Shown here one piece after another: positions 32,923 through 41,233 of a stretch of 64,000 nucleotides of DNA. A program made the position numbers and the translations under genes. Positions within the stretch are counted from its first letter, which is position 1. Each line of letters begins with the position of its first letter. Origin of the DNA: Pelotomaculum thermopropionicum SI (GTDB lineage: Bacteria > Bacillota > Desulfotomaculia > Desulfotomaculales > Pelotomaculaceae); the NCBI GenBank assembly GCA_000010565.1, contig AP009389.1, positions 2,170,001 to 2,234,000 of the forward strand, given 5' to 3'. The notes beneath the pieces are model-generated. The model searched no databases. It saw only the letters and a program-made list of their open reading frames with translations, and was not told the DNA's origin.

Positions 32923-34479
32923 TTATCTGTTCCCCCCGCCGAACTGCTGGAACAGCCAGGCGCTCTGGGCGTTCATCCGGCTGACGGCCTGCTCCAGGGC
33001 CGTGAACTGCCGCCAGTAACGGTCCTCCATTTCGGCCAGGCGGTCCTCCATCCTGTCAATTTCCTCGTCTATCTGTTTAATCCGCCTGCCAATGGCGCTG
33101 TTGTCAACGCTGGTGTAAGAACTGTCGCTGCCGGCCTTTTCAGATATTAAAGTAATGCCGTTGTTTACATCATCATAAAGCCTGGCTGCAATACCCTTTT
33201 CTGAATAAACATCCGAACTTTTTGTGAAAAGGTTCATTACCCCCTCCGGGTCCTTCTGGAGGGCTTCTTTAAGCTTGTCCTCATCAATGTAAAGCTTGCC
33301 CTTTTCAGAATACGATCCGGTGGTAATGCCTATACCGGCCAGGCTGTTATACCCCTCGCCGGCGGACAGGCCGGGAACCACCGCCGACATGGTCATCCGC
33401 ATCTTTATAACAATGCTTTCGAGCAGGCTGTCGTTCCGCAACAGGCCGCTCCTGGCCTTTTCCTCCCACTTCTTTTCCTGCTCGTCCGTAAGCTCCTTCC
33501 TCTGCTCGTCGGTCAGGGGCAGGTAGTCGCTGTAACGGGTTTCGGAAAGCTTGCCGTTTATTTTACCGATAAGATCGTTGTATGCGCTGACAAAATCTTT
33601 TATGGCGTTGAAGACCGCATCGGTATCGTTTGACACTGTAACCGTGCTGGACGCACCGCCGCCCTGCTTTAAGGTAAGGGTAATGCCGTTTACGGTGACC
33701 GTATTGGTAGAACTGGTAAGCCCCGCCGCGTCGCCGAAGCTGAACACGGCGTCCTGCCCGGCGTAAACGGTGCCGTCGTCCTTCAGCAAGAGCTTCAGCT
33801 TGCTGCCCCCGGCCCCGGCGGCGTCGGCCAGGAAGTCGTCCGTATCGTTCGTCACCTTTATTTTAGCCGCGGCGCCGGTGGAGGTGGTGGTGAGGAAGAA
33901 GCGGTTCAGGGTGGCATCGTAGCTGGCGCTGATGCCCAGGCCGGCGGCGTTGATGGCGGAAACCACGCTGTAGATATTGTCCGTGCCGGTGTTGAAGGTG
34001 AAGGTCTTGCTGCCTTTTGAGCCCTCCAGCGTGAAGGAGATGTCCTTCACCACGCCGCCGAAGAACTGGTCGGCCAGGCTTTTGGTGCCTCCGCTGCCGT
34101 TCGCCTCGTCCGGCAGCCCGGCCTGGCTGCCCACGGAAACGCCCGCGGCAAGCTGGTTCACAGTCACGGAGTAGATCCCCGGCACGGCGCCGGTGCCGGC
34201 AGAAGCACCAATAGCAGACTCATTGGAAGAAACGGCCTTCTTGGTCATGTAAGTGGCCTGGAGCTTCATGCTGAATACTTTGTCCCTGAAGGTGCGCAGG
34301 CTGGTATTGAGCTCGCGGTAGTCCTCCTGCTGCCACAGCAGGATTTGTTTATTCTGCTCGAGCTTTTGCAGCGGGATTCTTTTTGCCTTCATCAGTTCTT
34401 CAATAATCGAGTCGGTGTCGATACCTGAAGCAAGCCCGCCGATGCGAAGGCTGGAACTGACCGGAAAGATGGAACTCAT
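32923..34479 (-). CDS. fliD: Flagellar filament cap protein FliD
   Basis: A 518-residue cap protein. The N-terminal D0 region is RIGGLASGIDTDSIIEELMKAKRIPLQKLEQNK; the central beta domains (about 110-330) are Gly/Thr/Asp-rich and variable; the C-terminal FliD_C domain ends in a long coiled coil (IKQIDEEIDRMEDRLAEMEDRYWRQF, LEQAVSRMNAQSAWLFQQ). FliD folds flagellin monomers at the tip. A sigma28 promoter precedes the gene. In Pelotomaculum thermopropionicum FliD is known to signal to a methanogen partner; whether this is that organism is not established. Confidence 0.96.
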   Translation of the reverse strand: MSSIFPVSSSLRIGGLASGIDTDSIIEELMKAKRIPLQKLEQNKQILLWQQEDYRELNTSLRTFRDKVFSMKLQATYMTKKAVSSNESAIGASAGTGAVPGIYSVTVNQLAAGVSVGSQAGLPDEANGSGGTKSLADQFFGGVVKDISFTLEGSKGSKTFTFNTGTDNIYSVVSAINAAGLGISASYDATLNRFFLTTTSTGAAAKIKVTNDTDDFLADAAGAGGSKLKLLLKDDGTVYAGQDAVFSFGDAAGLTSSTNTVTVNGITLTLKQGGGASSTVTVSNDTDAVFNAIKDFVSAYNDLIGKINGKLSETRYSDYLPLTDEQRKELTDEQEKKWEEKARSGLLRNDSLLESIVIKMRMTMSAVVPGLSAGEGYNSLAGIGITTGSYSEKGKLYIDEDKLKEALQKDPEGVMNLFTKSSDVYSEKGIAARLYDDVNNGITLISEKAGSDSSYTSVDNSAIGRRIKQIDEEIDRMEDRLAEMEDRYWRQFTALEQAVSRMNAQSAWLFQQFGGGNR

Positions 34480-34512
34480 ATAATCACCTTATTAATTATG
34501 ATCTCTTATAAA

Positions 34513-34539
34513 ATATCGGAAAACAGGCAAAAAACTTGA
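34513..34539 (-). promoter_or_regulatory. Sigma28 promoter of fliD
   Basis: TCAA (34536-34539), exactly 15 bases, then TCCGATAT (34513-34520): seven of eight matches to the sigma28 -10 box and three of four to the -35. Confidence 0.75.
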
Positions 34540-34546
34540 GAATGCA

Positions 34547-34575
34547 TTTAAAAAATTAATTTAATGGTGTAAAAT
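34547..34575 (+). promoter_or_regulatory. Putative promoter of fliW-csrA
   Basis: TTTAAA (34547-34552), 17 bases, TAAAAT (34570-34575), about 40 bases before the fliW start. Moderate match only. Confidence 0.4.
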
Positions 34576-34615
34576 CTAAGCTAGCAGTTAAAATTAAACA
34601 GTGGAGGAAACCGCC

Positions 34616-35038
34616 TTGGCCGACTCGAATATTTTTACCTTCCCGGCCGGCTTGCCGGGACTGCCCGGAGAACTGACCAGGTTCGAACTGGTCGCCCTGG
34701 CGCCGGCATCACCCTTTTTCTTCTTGCAGTCCCTGCAGGATGACAACATTGGCTTCATCCTGGTAAACCCTTTCGCCATTTTCCCTGATTACGAATTCGA
34801 CCTGCCCGTCGAAGAGGCTGAAGCGCTTGGCATAAAAGCGCCGGAAAAAGAGTTGGCCGTCTTCTGCATTGTAAACGCCAGCCGGGGCCTGAAGAGCGCC
34901 ACCGTAAACCTGCTGGCCCCGGTAGTGCTGAACACCGCCTCCGGCACCGCCCGCCAGGTGGTGTTGAACGACAGGCGCTACAGCGTGCGCCATCCTCTGC
35001 CTCAGACAGCTGGCATGACCACCAGGGAGGGCAGGTAA
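34616..35038 (+). CDS. fliW: Flagellin-homeostasis protein FliW
   Basis: A 140-residue protein with [45 protein letters not shown] and [36 protein letters not shown], the FliW core. FliW binds free flagellin or, alternatively, CsrA, which it antagonises. I start it at TTG 34616 because GGAGG lies eight bases upstream; a GTG at 34601 overlaps that site. The N-terminus is about 15 residues shorter than that of Bacillus FliW. csrA follows after one base. Confidence 0.93.
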   Translation: MADSNIFTFPAGLPGLPGELTRFELVALAPASPFFFLQSLQDDNIGFILVNPFAIFPDYEFDLPVEEAEALGIKAPEKELAVFCIVNASRGLKSATVNLLAPVVLNTASGTARQVVLNDRRYSVRHPLPQTAGMTTREGR

Positions 35039-35039
35039 A

Positions 35040-35321
35040 ATGCTGGTACTTACTAGAAAAAGGGGGCAGTCCCTCAATATCGGAAACAACGTTTGCATTG
35101 TGGTGCTGGACGTGTCCGGCGACACCGTGCGCATCGGCATCGAAGCCCCGCCCGAGGTGGCCGTCTACCGCAGCGAAATTTACCGGGCCATCCAGGAGGA
35201 GAACTTATCGGCCCTGGCCTCAAAAGATGTGGTTGCAAAAGTGAAAACCATGGCTTCAGTGGATACAGCGCCTAATAAAATCATTCCCGGCACCAGTGCT
35301 AAAAGAGGAATAAAAAAATGA
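35040..35321 (+). CDS. csrA: Translational regulator CsrA, long C-terminal tail
   Basis: The RNA-binding protein Csr[41 protein letters not shown] in outline, with the RNA-contact residues of strand 1 (LTRK) and strand 5 ([10 protein letters not shown]) intact. It binds GGA motifs and blocks translation; candidate sites lie in the flagellin leader. At 93 residues it is 20-30 longer than most CsrA, with a tail rich in Lys, Ala and Ser after the YRAIQEEN helix. Its stop overlaps the next gene by four bases. Confidence 0.95.
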   Translation: MLVLTRKRGQSLNIGNNVCIVVLDVSGDTVRIGIEAPPEVAVYRSEIYRAIQEENLSALASKDVVAKVKTMASVDTAPNKIIPGTSAKRGIKK

Positions 35322-35779
35322 TAAAAAAGAAGCGTCTTCTAACGCCGGCAGAAAAAAAGAAAATAAAAAGCATCCTGAAAAAGGAATTGACCGGTCACAA
35401 AGAAATTATTTTCGCCTATTTGCACGGCTCCTTTGTCCTGCCTGTCCCGTGCGGCGACGTAGACGTTGCGGTATATTTGGAAGAAACAGCACTGCCGCAA
35501 AAACACTGGGACTACGAGGGAAATCTTGAGGCACCCCTGGAACGCCTGGTGAGCATGCCGATAGACGTTCAAATATTAAATTGCGCCCCCATTGCCTTGC
35601 GTTATCACGCTACTTGCGGCAAAGTGCTCTTGAGCAAAAACGAATTGACCAGGTATACTTTTCTGGAAAAAACCTGGCGGGAATATTTTGACTACCAGCC
35701 CCTATTCCGGGCTTATCTTCACGACCTGCTGGATGACGGACAAGATGAGCACGCCTCCATGGCCAGGGGGAATGGATGA
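35318..35779 (+). CDS. MNT-type nucleotidyltransferase (orphan antitoxin-like)
   Basis: A 153-residue minimal nucleotidyltransferase. The active-site motif is [18 protein letters not shown] (G-S then D-x-D), typical of MntA antitoxins, which AMPylate HepT toxins. The C-terminal [24 protein letters not shown] matches the two relatives at 45703 and 46233. The ATG overlaps the csrA stop (ATGA), so it is translated with fliW-csrA. No HepT partner follows; only a short open frame and a gene fragment. A stand-alone role or a lost toxin are both possible. Confidence 0.8.
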   Translation: MIKKKRLLTPAEKKKIKSILKKELTGHKEIIFAYLHGSFVLPVPCGDVDVAVYLEETALPQKHWDYEGNLEAPLERLVSMPIDVQILNCAPIALRYHATCGKVLLSKNELTRYTFLEKTWREYFDYQPLFRAYLHDLLDDGQDEHASMARGNG

Positions 35780-35834
35780 AGGTTGAAACGGATTCATGGA
35801 ACAAAGGGACGGTAAAGAGCTGGTCGTGTCCTAA

Positions 35835-35993
35835 CCCGTTAACCACTGGACTGAAGAAAAGCTGAAAATTATAAACGACTGCATAAAAAATAACTGGCGG
35901 CCAGTTGAAATACACCGCCGGTTATTAAGCGCGGGTTTTGAACGGACATATTTTGTCGCATATTGCAAGTGGAAGGAAGAAAACTCACATTGA
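35835..35993 (+). pseudogene. Fragment of a small gene of unknown family
   Basis: An open frame of 52 codons with no start codon, bounded by a stop at 35832-35834 and TGA at 35991. The peptide WTEEKLKIINDCIKNNW, then EIHRRLLSAGFERTYFVAYCKWKEE, has protein-like composition, so it looks like the 3' part of a decayed small gene. Its last codons run into a REP-like palindrome. This accounts for part of the otherwise gene-free interval 35780-36245; the remainder is AT-rich and shows nothing further that I can name. Confidence 0.4.
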
Positions 35994-36010
35994 GAACCGT
36001 CCCTAATGTG
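35986..36010. repeat. REP-like palindrome
   Basis: CACATT and AATGTG arms around GAGAACCGTCCCT, the same core (AACCGTCCC / GGGACGGTT) as the REP-like elements at 45-48 kb. Confidence 0.6.
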
Positions 36011-36245
36011 ACTCCGGCCAGGGGGGGACAAAGGCTCTTCCCGGGGCTGAAGGTGGGGCGAAAGCCTGCCGTCAGGGCATCAAATATAAACATCGATGTA
36101 TTTTCCCGTGGTTAGATAACGTTAAGTTGCTCTTCCTGTTCAAGGATAAATATTATAGTCTTGTTTCATAATGGCTAACACTGTTTAGGTCATTGAAATT
36201 ACTGTTTTCATAATAGTTATTTTGGAAATTAAATTAAATAATAAA

Positions 36246-37148
36246 TTACTCTCTAGATTTTACAGCCATTTGCCCATAATAAGGGGGTTTCCGGAAAAAC
36301 CTCTGCTTTTCATCAAACCGTGTACTTTCGGGAGTTATCTGAATTTGTTTTAAAGGTTTCAATGGTAATTCAATTGTAACTGCTGACTCCACATTGTTCC
36401 CCTCCACCTGATAGACTAACCGCTCATAAGGTTCGCGATAGGGAGCATATGCCAGCGAGCCGCCATATCGTCCTGCATTGCAGATCACTACGTTACATAA
36501 TAAAAGGCGAATATCAGTCTCCGCCAGGGCTTTAAAAGCAGACACGTCTTTATTAAAAGCCACAATAAATAATGTCTGGACAGAACTTTGCAAAAGAACT
36601 TGAACAGGGAGGTTCATGAAATCAAAACAGATTAACACGGCAAAGTCGCCCAATATTTCATTTTGAAAAATGTATATACCATTTCCCTCACGATATTTAT
36701 AGTTATTTTTTAAAACCATCCTTTTCTCTTCGGGAGCAAGACTTAATTTAGTAATTTTTACCAAGGTTGCTCCTTTCCGGCAACGCAAGGAATATTTGCT
36801 TGGACATAAAAGGTTTCTGGGAGTAATCACGAATGCCTGGTTAATTAAATGACAACTTCTGTCGTTATCATCACACCATCCCGGTCCGTATTCCATTCCC
36901 CCGATAATAATAGCGCCTAATTTTTCTGCCCACTGTTCTAAGTTTGGTAAATACTTGCGCGGTACACAAAATTCCGGCAAAAGCACAAAATTTGCTCCTG
37001 ACTTTAGCGCTACCTGAAATACTTTTTCTATTGACTCATAATGTTTTAGAGGATTTTTTATTCTAAAACGGCATTCCGGTATAAAATCGTCTTCATTAAA
37101 ACATACCTGTCCAATGGTAACTTTTACTTTTTCAAGCATTTTCCTCAA
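36246..37148 (-). CDS. Nitrilase-superfamily protein partnered with the reverse transcriptase
   Basis: A 300-residue carbon-nitrogen hydrolase fold protein. All three catalytic residues can be placed: Glu59 in FVLLPEFCVP, Lys118 in LCPSKYSLR, Cys174 in VLICFDFMNL. The family cleaves nitriles or amides, or makes amide bonds; substrate unknown. The gene follows the reverse transcriptase with overlapping stop and start (TTGA, start TTG 37148; an ATG at 37139 is possible), so the two are made together. In defence-associated reverse transcriptases of the UG1 and UG5 groups a nitrilase domain is fused to the RT; here it is a separate polypeptide. The region is AT-rich compared with its neighbours. 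Confidence 0.85.
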   Translation of the reverse strand: MRKMLEKVKVTIGQVCFNEDDFIPECRFRIKNPLKHYESIEKVFQVALKSGANFVLLPEFCVPRKYLPNLEQWAEKLGAIIIGGMEYGPGWCDDNDRSCHLINQAFVITPRNLLCPSKYSLRCRKGATLVKITKLSLAPEEKRMVLKNNYKYREGNGIYIFQNEILGDFAVLICFDFMNLPVQVLLQSSVQTLFIVAFNKDVSAFKALAETDIRLLLCNVVICNAGRYGGSLAYAPYREPYERLVYQVEGNNVESAVTIELPLKPLKQIQITPESTRFDEKQRFFRKPPYYGQMAVKSRE

Positions 37149-40100
37149 TCAAAATTTCCCTCACTTTCAACAAAAAGATCCAGATTAATCAGGATAACTT
37201 CTGGTAAACTATATTGCCAGGTGTACCTTTGTTTTATCTTCTCAAAATGAACTTCCAGTTGTTTTTTAAAATTTCCTAAGGTTCTAATTGGCTCTACTTC
37301 AATGGGTAAAAGTGGCAAATTTACGCCCCACTCCTCCGCAATTTTCTTGTAGTAAATATACCTGTAATTCAATGCACCGGCAATAAGGACAAGGAAACCA
37401 GTAGATGGGTAACGGGAAATGCGCAGCACTTTTTCAAGTGAATACCAGTTATTAAGCCGGGAAATTTTTTCTCCCCAGGTTCTAAAACTTCTGCCTGCAA
37501 GTATGCGTAAAAGCAGCATGGACAAAGAGTAACAAATATGATATTCCCGGTTTTCTTCATCATCAAATTGCAAATATGAAACAGGCGTAAGATACCATTC
37601 ATAAGAAGGCCGTCTATGTTCGAGAATAAGCCTAATTTCATTATTAGATTGTTCTTCCTTCCGGAATTTCTGCCATTGATCAGGAGTTATAAAAATATTA
37701 CCAGCGTTGATTTGAAAATTTTTTTCACTTTTGCCATCTTCAAGTTCCTTGCAGACAGCAAGCATTAGTTTTATAATTTCCATCTCGTTTAACCCGCGTT
37801 TATCCGGTAAAGTGTCAATATCACTTTTAGCATTTGTCTCAATCATCAATAACCAATCATCAAGCGATATCAGCATATCTTTTTTTTCGGAACAAAGTTT
37901 TATCCCCTCTGCCAGGGCAGGAGTAGCCTCCCATGCACCTATGGCATTTAAATAATAGAGGCGGGACAATATTATTTTAGCAGAATCAGCATTACTCTCT
38001 TTAAGTACACCCAGAAAATTCCTTACATCTTTTTTATCCAAAACCAGCGCTTCAATAGCAGCATCTACCAACTCATAATAACTTATTTCAACACTTATCA
38101 AATCAGTTAAATTTTTGAACTGTATTTCGTCAATTTCTTTAAAAACTTGTTCCCATAAATATTTGGGAAATAAATCTATTTGTGACAAGCCTAAGCGCAT
38201 AATAAGCTTTGGCGAATCAGCAAGATTGAGCTCCTGGATAGTGCTCCAACACCACTTTAACCATTTTCCCCTCTCATCCAATTTATGCTTTTGACTATCA
38301 GCCCGGGACGGTTGTAGATTCCGTTTAACAAAATCTGCAGTTACAATAACCGCCAGGTTTTCCTTAATACTACCAGGTATATATTCAAATCTCTGAAATA
38401 AGTATACCTTACCTAGTTCTTCATTTTTCCAAGCATCTTTTTTGATCAATTCATGCAAATCCAAATCAAGTACGGTAGAAACCCATATGATCGCCAGCTT
38501 CTCATACCACAGAAGCTTTGCAGATTCGTTTGATCTATGCCAGTTCCAAAGTTTAATCCCTTTAGTTATTGCACTGATTATCTCTGGTCGAACTTTCGGT
38601 AAAACTCTTCGCCAGTTAGCAGCAACTGTATATAAAAACCTTACCCTCAGGAAAAAAGGATCCTTTCTCCATTCCTTACAGGGCTTCATTTTTGCCATTA
38701 TTCTTTCAATCCGCATAGAAATGTCTCTTGGCGCACATTCCAGGAGAAAGATTACATAGGAATCTAAAACACCGGGTTTGAAAAAAAATCTATTAAATGA
38801 CTTTTCCAGTACATTTGCAATATCTTTAAGCTCATTCTGGAAAGTTTCTTCTAATCCCCGTTCCTGCACTTCTCTACTCCATTTTCTCAGTCTCCAATCC
38901 GCAAAAGAAATGCGTGTTTCTGTTTTAATTTCTTCCTCAGTAAAATCTGATTCCAGCAAATCCCTGACTAATTCAAGGTATTCCCGTAGTTCATACCTAT
39001 CCATAGCCTTCAATTGCTGATCTCCTATCTGAGATAATCGGTCAATAGCCCTGGTGCTTTTAGGGAGGCGGTCATTTTCGGTTACATAGGGACATTCTCC
39101 TTGGATCTCCAGGAGTTCTAAAATCTTTTCCTTCTCCTTGTCAGAAAGATCTTCTTTCTTGATAATATCCAATTTACTTTTAAGTTCATCGATATCAAGA
39201 CGCGGTTTCATTTTCCGTTCAGAAAGTTTCAGGCCCTTGATATTTTTTATACATTCATCTAATTTTTTAAGACCTTCTATAACTACCTCTTTTGATGAAG
39301 ATATAATAGTAAAATCATCAGTGTATCTGGTTATGTAGGTAGGAGTCCCCTGTCTTGTTTTCTCCTTGCAAAATTTCTCCATCTCTTTATCGACTTTTTC
39401 AGTAAGGACACAGTTAGCCAAAAATCCTGCTGATATTAAGCCTGTCGGCAAAAATTCTTCCGGCGAACCATTTTCCCCAAACATTTTTTCTTCTTTTATT
39501 AGTTCATAAAGCTCTTTAATGCCCTCCCTTTCATCAAGCTCAAAAGTACAAAGTTGTTTCAAGAGAATGATCCATTTTTTTGCGGTATCTATGCATTGAT
39601 ATTCATTGCATAGATTATTCAATCTTTGTTCCAAAACTTTATGTACATATTCTAATTTCAAGGTTGGATAAAATTTCTCTATATCAGCATTTCCGTAGTA
39701 TGCTTTGCCTTCTTCTCTATCTTTTTTATTTTTAAAAACATCTCGAAATTGCTTCTCCTGCAGTTCCCTCCATCTCCTAAGACTCCATTGAAAACTTTCA
39801 TAAATATCTTTATTGGAAAGATTAAGAAACATACGCTCATATTGGACATTGTTTTTGTTTTGGACCGGGTAATATACTCTGCGAAGTCGATTATTGCAAC
39901 TCCAGGAAACCATCCACTCCAATTTTTGGTGTTCAGGAGAATTGGTAAAATTATGTGTATCAAACCATTCACCGATGGCAAGCATGACCGTTGCCCACGC
40001 GACCTGATCACGAAGAGCAATTTGAAACATTGGCCGGTACTGCATATTTCCATCTTCAGTGAGAGCCTTCGGGAAAAGGAATAATTTTATCGGGCTTGTT

Positions 40101-40285
40101 TTATAAACACATCTTCTAAAATCTCTTTGGATCTTCTCTAATTCCAGTTCTAAATTTACTCCAAACCTGTTTAACTCTACTGGATCATAGAAACCTGTAT
40201 TCCTCAGATAAAAATTGCGTGCTTTTTTCCAGCCAAAGTAGAACCAAGATATTGGAAGCTCTTCTGGAGAAGGGATAACCTTCAT
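37145..40285 (-). CDS. Large reverse transcriptase, DRT/UG-type (putative anti-phage)
   Basis: A 1046-residue protein. The N-terminal third is a reverse transcriptase: motif A YYGNADIEKFYPTL (Asp201), motif B FLPTGLISAGFLANCVL (about 278-294), motif C ITRYTDDFTIIS (Y321-T-D-D). Residues about 350-1046 have no maturase or endonuclease domain and look all-helical, as in the alpha-repeat C-termini of Abi/UG reverse transcriptases. No group II intron RNA or retron-like msr/msd is evident next to it. With the nitrilase gene behind it, the nearest known systems are nitrilase-associated DRTs. ATG 40285 has AAGGA nine bases upstream. AT-rich composition suggests recent acquisition. Confidence 0.85.
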   Translation of the reverse strand: MKVIPSPEELPISWFYFGWKKARNFYLRNTGFYDPVELNRFGVNLELELEKIQRDFRRCVYKTSPIKLFLFPKALTEDGNMQYRPMFQIALRDQVAWATVMLAIGEWFDTHNFTNSPEHQKLEWMVSWSCNNRLRRVYYPVQNKNNVQYERMFLNLSNKDIYESFQWSLRRWRELQEKQFRDVFKNKKDREEGKAYYGNADIEKFYPTLKLEYVHKVLEQRLNNLCNEYQCIDTAKKWIILLKQLCTFELDEREGIKELYELIKEEKMFGENGSPEEFLPTGLISAGFLANCVLTEKVDKEMEKFCKEKTRQGTPTYITRYTDDFTIISSSKEVVIEGLKKLDECIKNIKGLKLSERKMKPRLDIDELKSKLDIIKKEDLSDKEKEKILELLEIQGECPYVTENDRLPKSTRAIDRLSQIGDQQLKAMDRYELREYLELVRDLLESDFTEEEIKTETRISFADWRLRKWSREVQERGLEETFQNELKDIANVLEKSFNRFFFKPGVLDSYVIFLLECAPRDISMRIERIMAKMKPCKEWRKDPFFLRVRFLYTVAANWRRVLPKVRPEIISAITKGIKLWNWHRSNESAKLLWYEKLAIIWVSTVLDLDLHELIKKDAWKNEELGKVYLFQRFEYIPGSIKENLAVIVTADFVKRNLQPSRADSQKHKLDERGKWLKWCWSTIQELNLADSPKLIMRLGLSQIDLFPKYLWEQVFKEIDEIQFKNLTDLISVEISYYELVDAAIEALVLDKKDVRNFLGVLKESNADSAKIILSRLYYLNAIGAWEATPALAEGIKLCSEKKDMLISLDDWLLMIETNAKSDIDTLPDKRGLNEMEIIKLMLAVCKELEDGKSEKNFQINAGNIFITPDQWQKFRKEEQSNNEIRLILEHRRPSYEWYLTPVSYLQFDDEENREYHICYSLSMLLLRILAGRSFRTWGEKISRLNNWYSLEKVLRISRYPSTGFLVLIAGALNYRYIYYKKIAEEWGVNLPLLPIEVEPIRTLGNFKKQLEVHFEKIKQRYTWQYSLPEVILINLDLFVESEGNFD

Positions 40286-40354
40286 GTAATCACTTCCTTG
40301 TTTTGATTCCTATATTCCTTCTTACACAAAACATGTTTCAACATCCCCTTTGCG

Positions 40355-40399
40355 AAAAATAGCATAAGGAAGCCAGTCTGTATCGACTGGCTTCCTTAT
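40355..40399 (-). terminator. Flagellin terminator
   Basis: A perfect 15-bp stem (40385-40399 with 40364-40378), 6-base loop, then five T on the minus strand. It begins 6 bases after the stop codon of flagellin exon 3, supporting that exon 3 is the real gene end. Confidence 0.9.
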
Positions 40400-40404
40400 C
40401 GTTG

Positions 40405-40453
40405 TTACCGCAGGAGCTGGAGGACTCCCTGGGGCTGCTGATTGGCCTGTGCT
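40405..40453 (-). CDS. fliC: Flagellin exon 3 (C-terminal 16 codons)
   Basis: Read on the minus strand this encodes AQANQQPQGVLQLLR followed by TAA, the invariant flagellin C-terminus. The exon begins with one base (A) that completes the leucine codon CT-A begun by exon 2. It has no start codon or ribosome site of its own and is followed by the strong terminator. Confidence 0.9.
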
Positions 40454-40809
40454 CTGCCGGCCCGCCGGCTTTCGCCGGCGCCTAGACTATATCTTCATCC
40501 CGCTGCCTTGCAGCGGGAGCCGGGTGCTTCGGGCGCCTCCAGGCGCCCTACGGGCTTCATCACCGTACCGTTGTGACGGCCTCAGGTGGTATGCCCTAGT
40601 CGTTGGACCTTCCCCAGCCTTTCGGCACAGGGGCTCGGCTGCTGGTTGCCCAATCCCTCCATTTTTCAAACCTTCACGTCTGCCGTTTCCGGCTGCGTTG
40701 TGGTATGAAGGGCTCTCAGGGTTTCCCAGCAATTCACCCGGTGATACTCCCGGAAGTTGCCCTCCGGGACGCCTGTGGTCCTTGCCCAAACTAAGCGGCC
40801 AGGACTTCA
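40454..40809 (-). ncRNA. Group I intron 2 in flagellin (356 nt)
   Basis: The minus strand shows the four conserved group I core elements in order: P element GAATTGCTGGGAAAC (40721-40735), Q element GCAACCAGCAGCC (about 40637-40650), R element GTCCAACGACTAGGG (40594-40608), S element GAAGATATAGTC (40485-40496). A P9 hairpin with GAAA loop follows. The intron starts after ...ATGCT (last exon base U) and ends in G (omega-G) at 40454. The guide GGGCAAGG near its 5' end can pair with the exon end GCCATGCT with one mismatch and a U-G at the splice site. No homing endonuclease frame. Boundaries were set by restoring the flagellin protein. Confidence 0.88.
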
Positions 40810-40874
40810 AGCATGGCCTGTGCGGCCTGCTGCAGGATGCTCATCTTGGTGTACTCCATCATTTCTTTGGCCAT
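40810..40874 (-). CDS. fliC: Flagellin exon 2 (65 nt)
   Basis: Encodes MAKEMMEYTKMSILQQAAQAM plus two bases of the next codon, the conserved flagellin D0 helix that joins exon 1 (RDVD) to exon 3 (AQANQQ). It starts at ATG, but no ribosome site precedes it; the preceding base is the omega-G of intron 1. Without splicing of intron 2 the frame would read on as LEVLAA and stop. Confidence 0.9.
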
Positions 40875-41233
40875 CGTCGCCACAACAGGTTTCCTTGTTG
40901 ACCAGACTATATCTTCACCCGCAGCGCTCTTATTGAGCCTGTTCGGGGCCGGGCACTTCGAGCGCTTTTTGGCGCCCTACGGGCTTCATCACCATACCGC
41001 TTCGCGGCTGCAGGTGGTATGCCCTAGTCGTTGAACCTTCCCCAACCTTTCGGTACAGGGGCTTGGCTGCTGATTGCCCAATCCCTTCATTTTTCCAACC
41101 TTCACGTCTGCCGTTTCCGGCTGCGTTGTGGTATGAAGGGCTCTCAGGGTTTTCCAGCAATTCACCCGGTGATGCTCCTGACCGTTACCAGTCAGGACGA
41201 CTGTGCCTTGACAGCCTAAGCTGCTTCGGCATA
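40875..41233 (-). ncRNA. Group I intron 1 in flagellin (359 nt)
   Basis: Same core order as intron 2: P element GAATTGCTGGAAAAC (41149-41163), Q element GCAATCAGCAGCC (about 41065-41078), R element GTTCAACGACTAGGG (41022-41036), S element GAAGATATAGTC (40905-40916). It begins right after ...GTAGAT and ends in G before ATGGCC. Most of the core is nearly identical to intron 2, while the 5' guide region, the P2 hairpin and the P9 hairpin (CAACAAGG-AAA-CCTGTTG) differ. The guide/exon pairing is weaker than in intron 2 (GTCAAGGC against GCGTAGAT with mismatches), so the 5' splice site is less sure than the protein-based join suggests. No encoded protein. Confidence 0.88.

Noticed and set aside
37145-41233. 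Group II intron with its maturase, explaining both the RT and the repeats in the flagellin gene
   Set aside because: The repeated RNAs carry group I elements, not the group II domain V, and the RT has no maturase (X) or HNH region and lies outside the introns.
40454-41233. Two mobile-element insertions (IS or MITE) breaking the flagellin gene
   Set aside because: No target duplications or terminal inverted repeats, no transposase, and exact removal restores the conserved protein.
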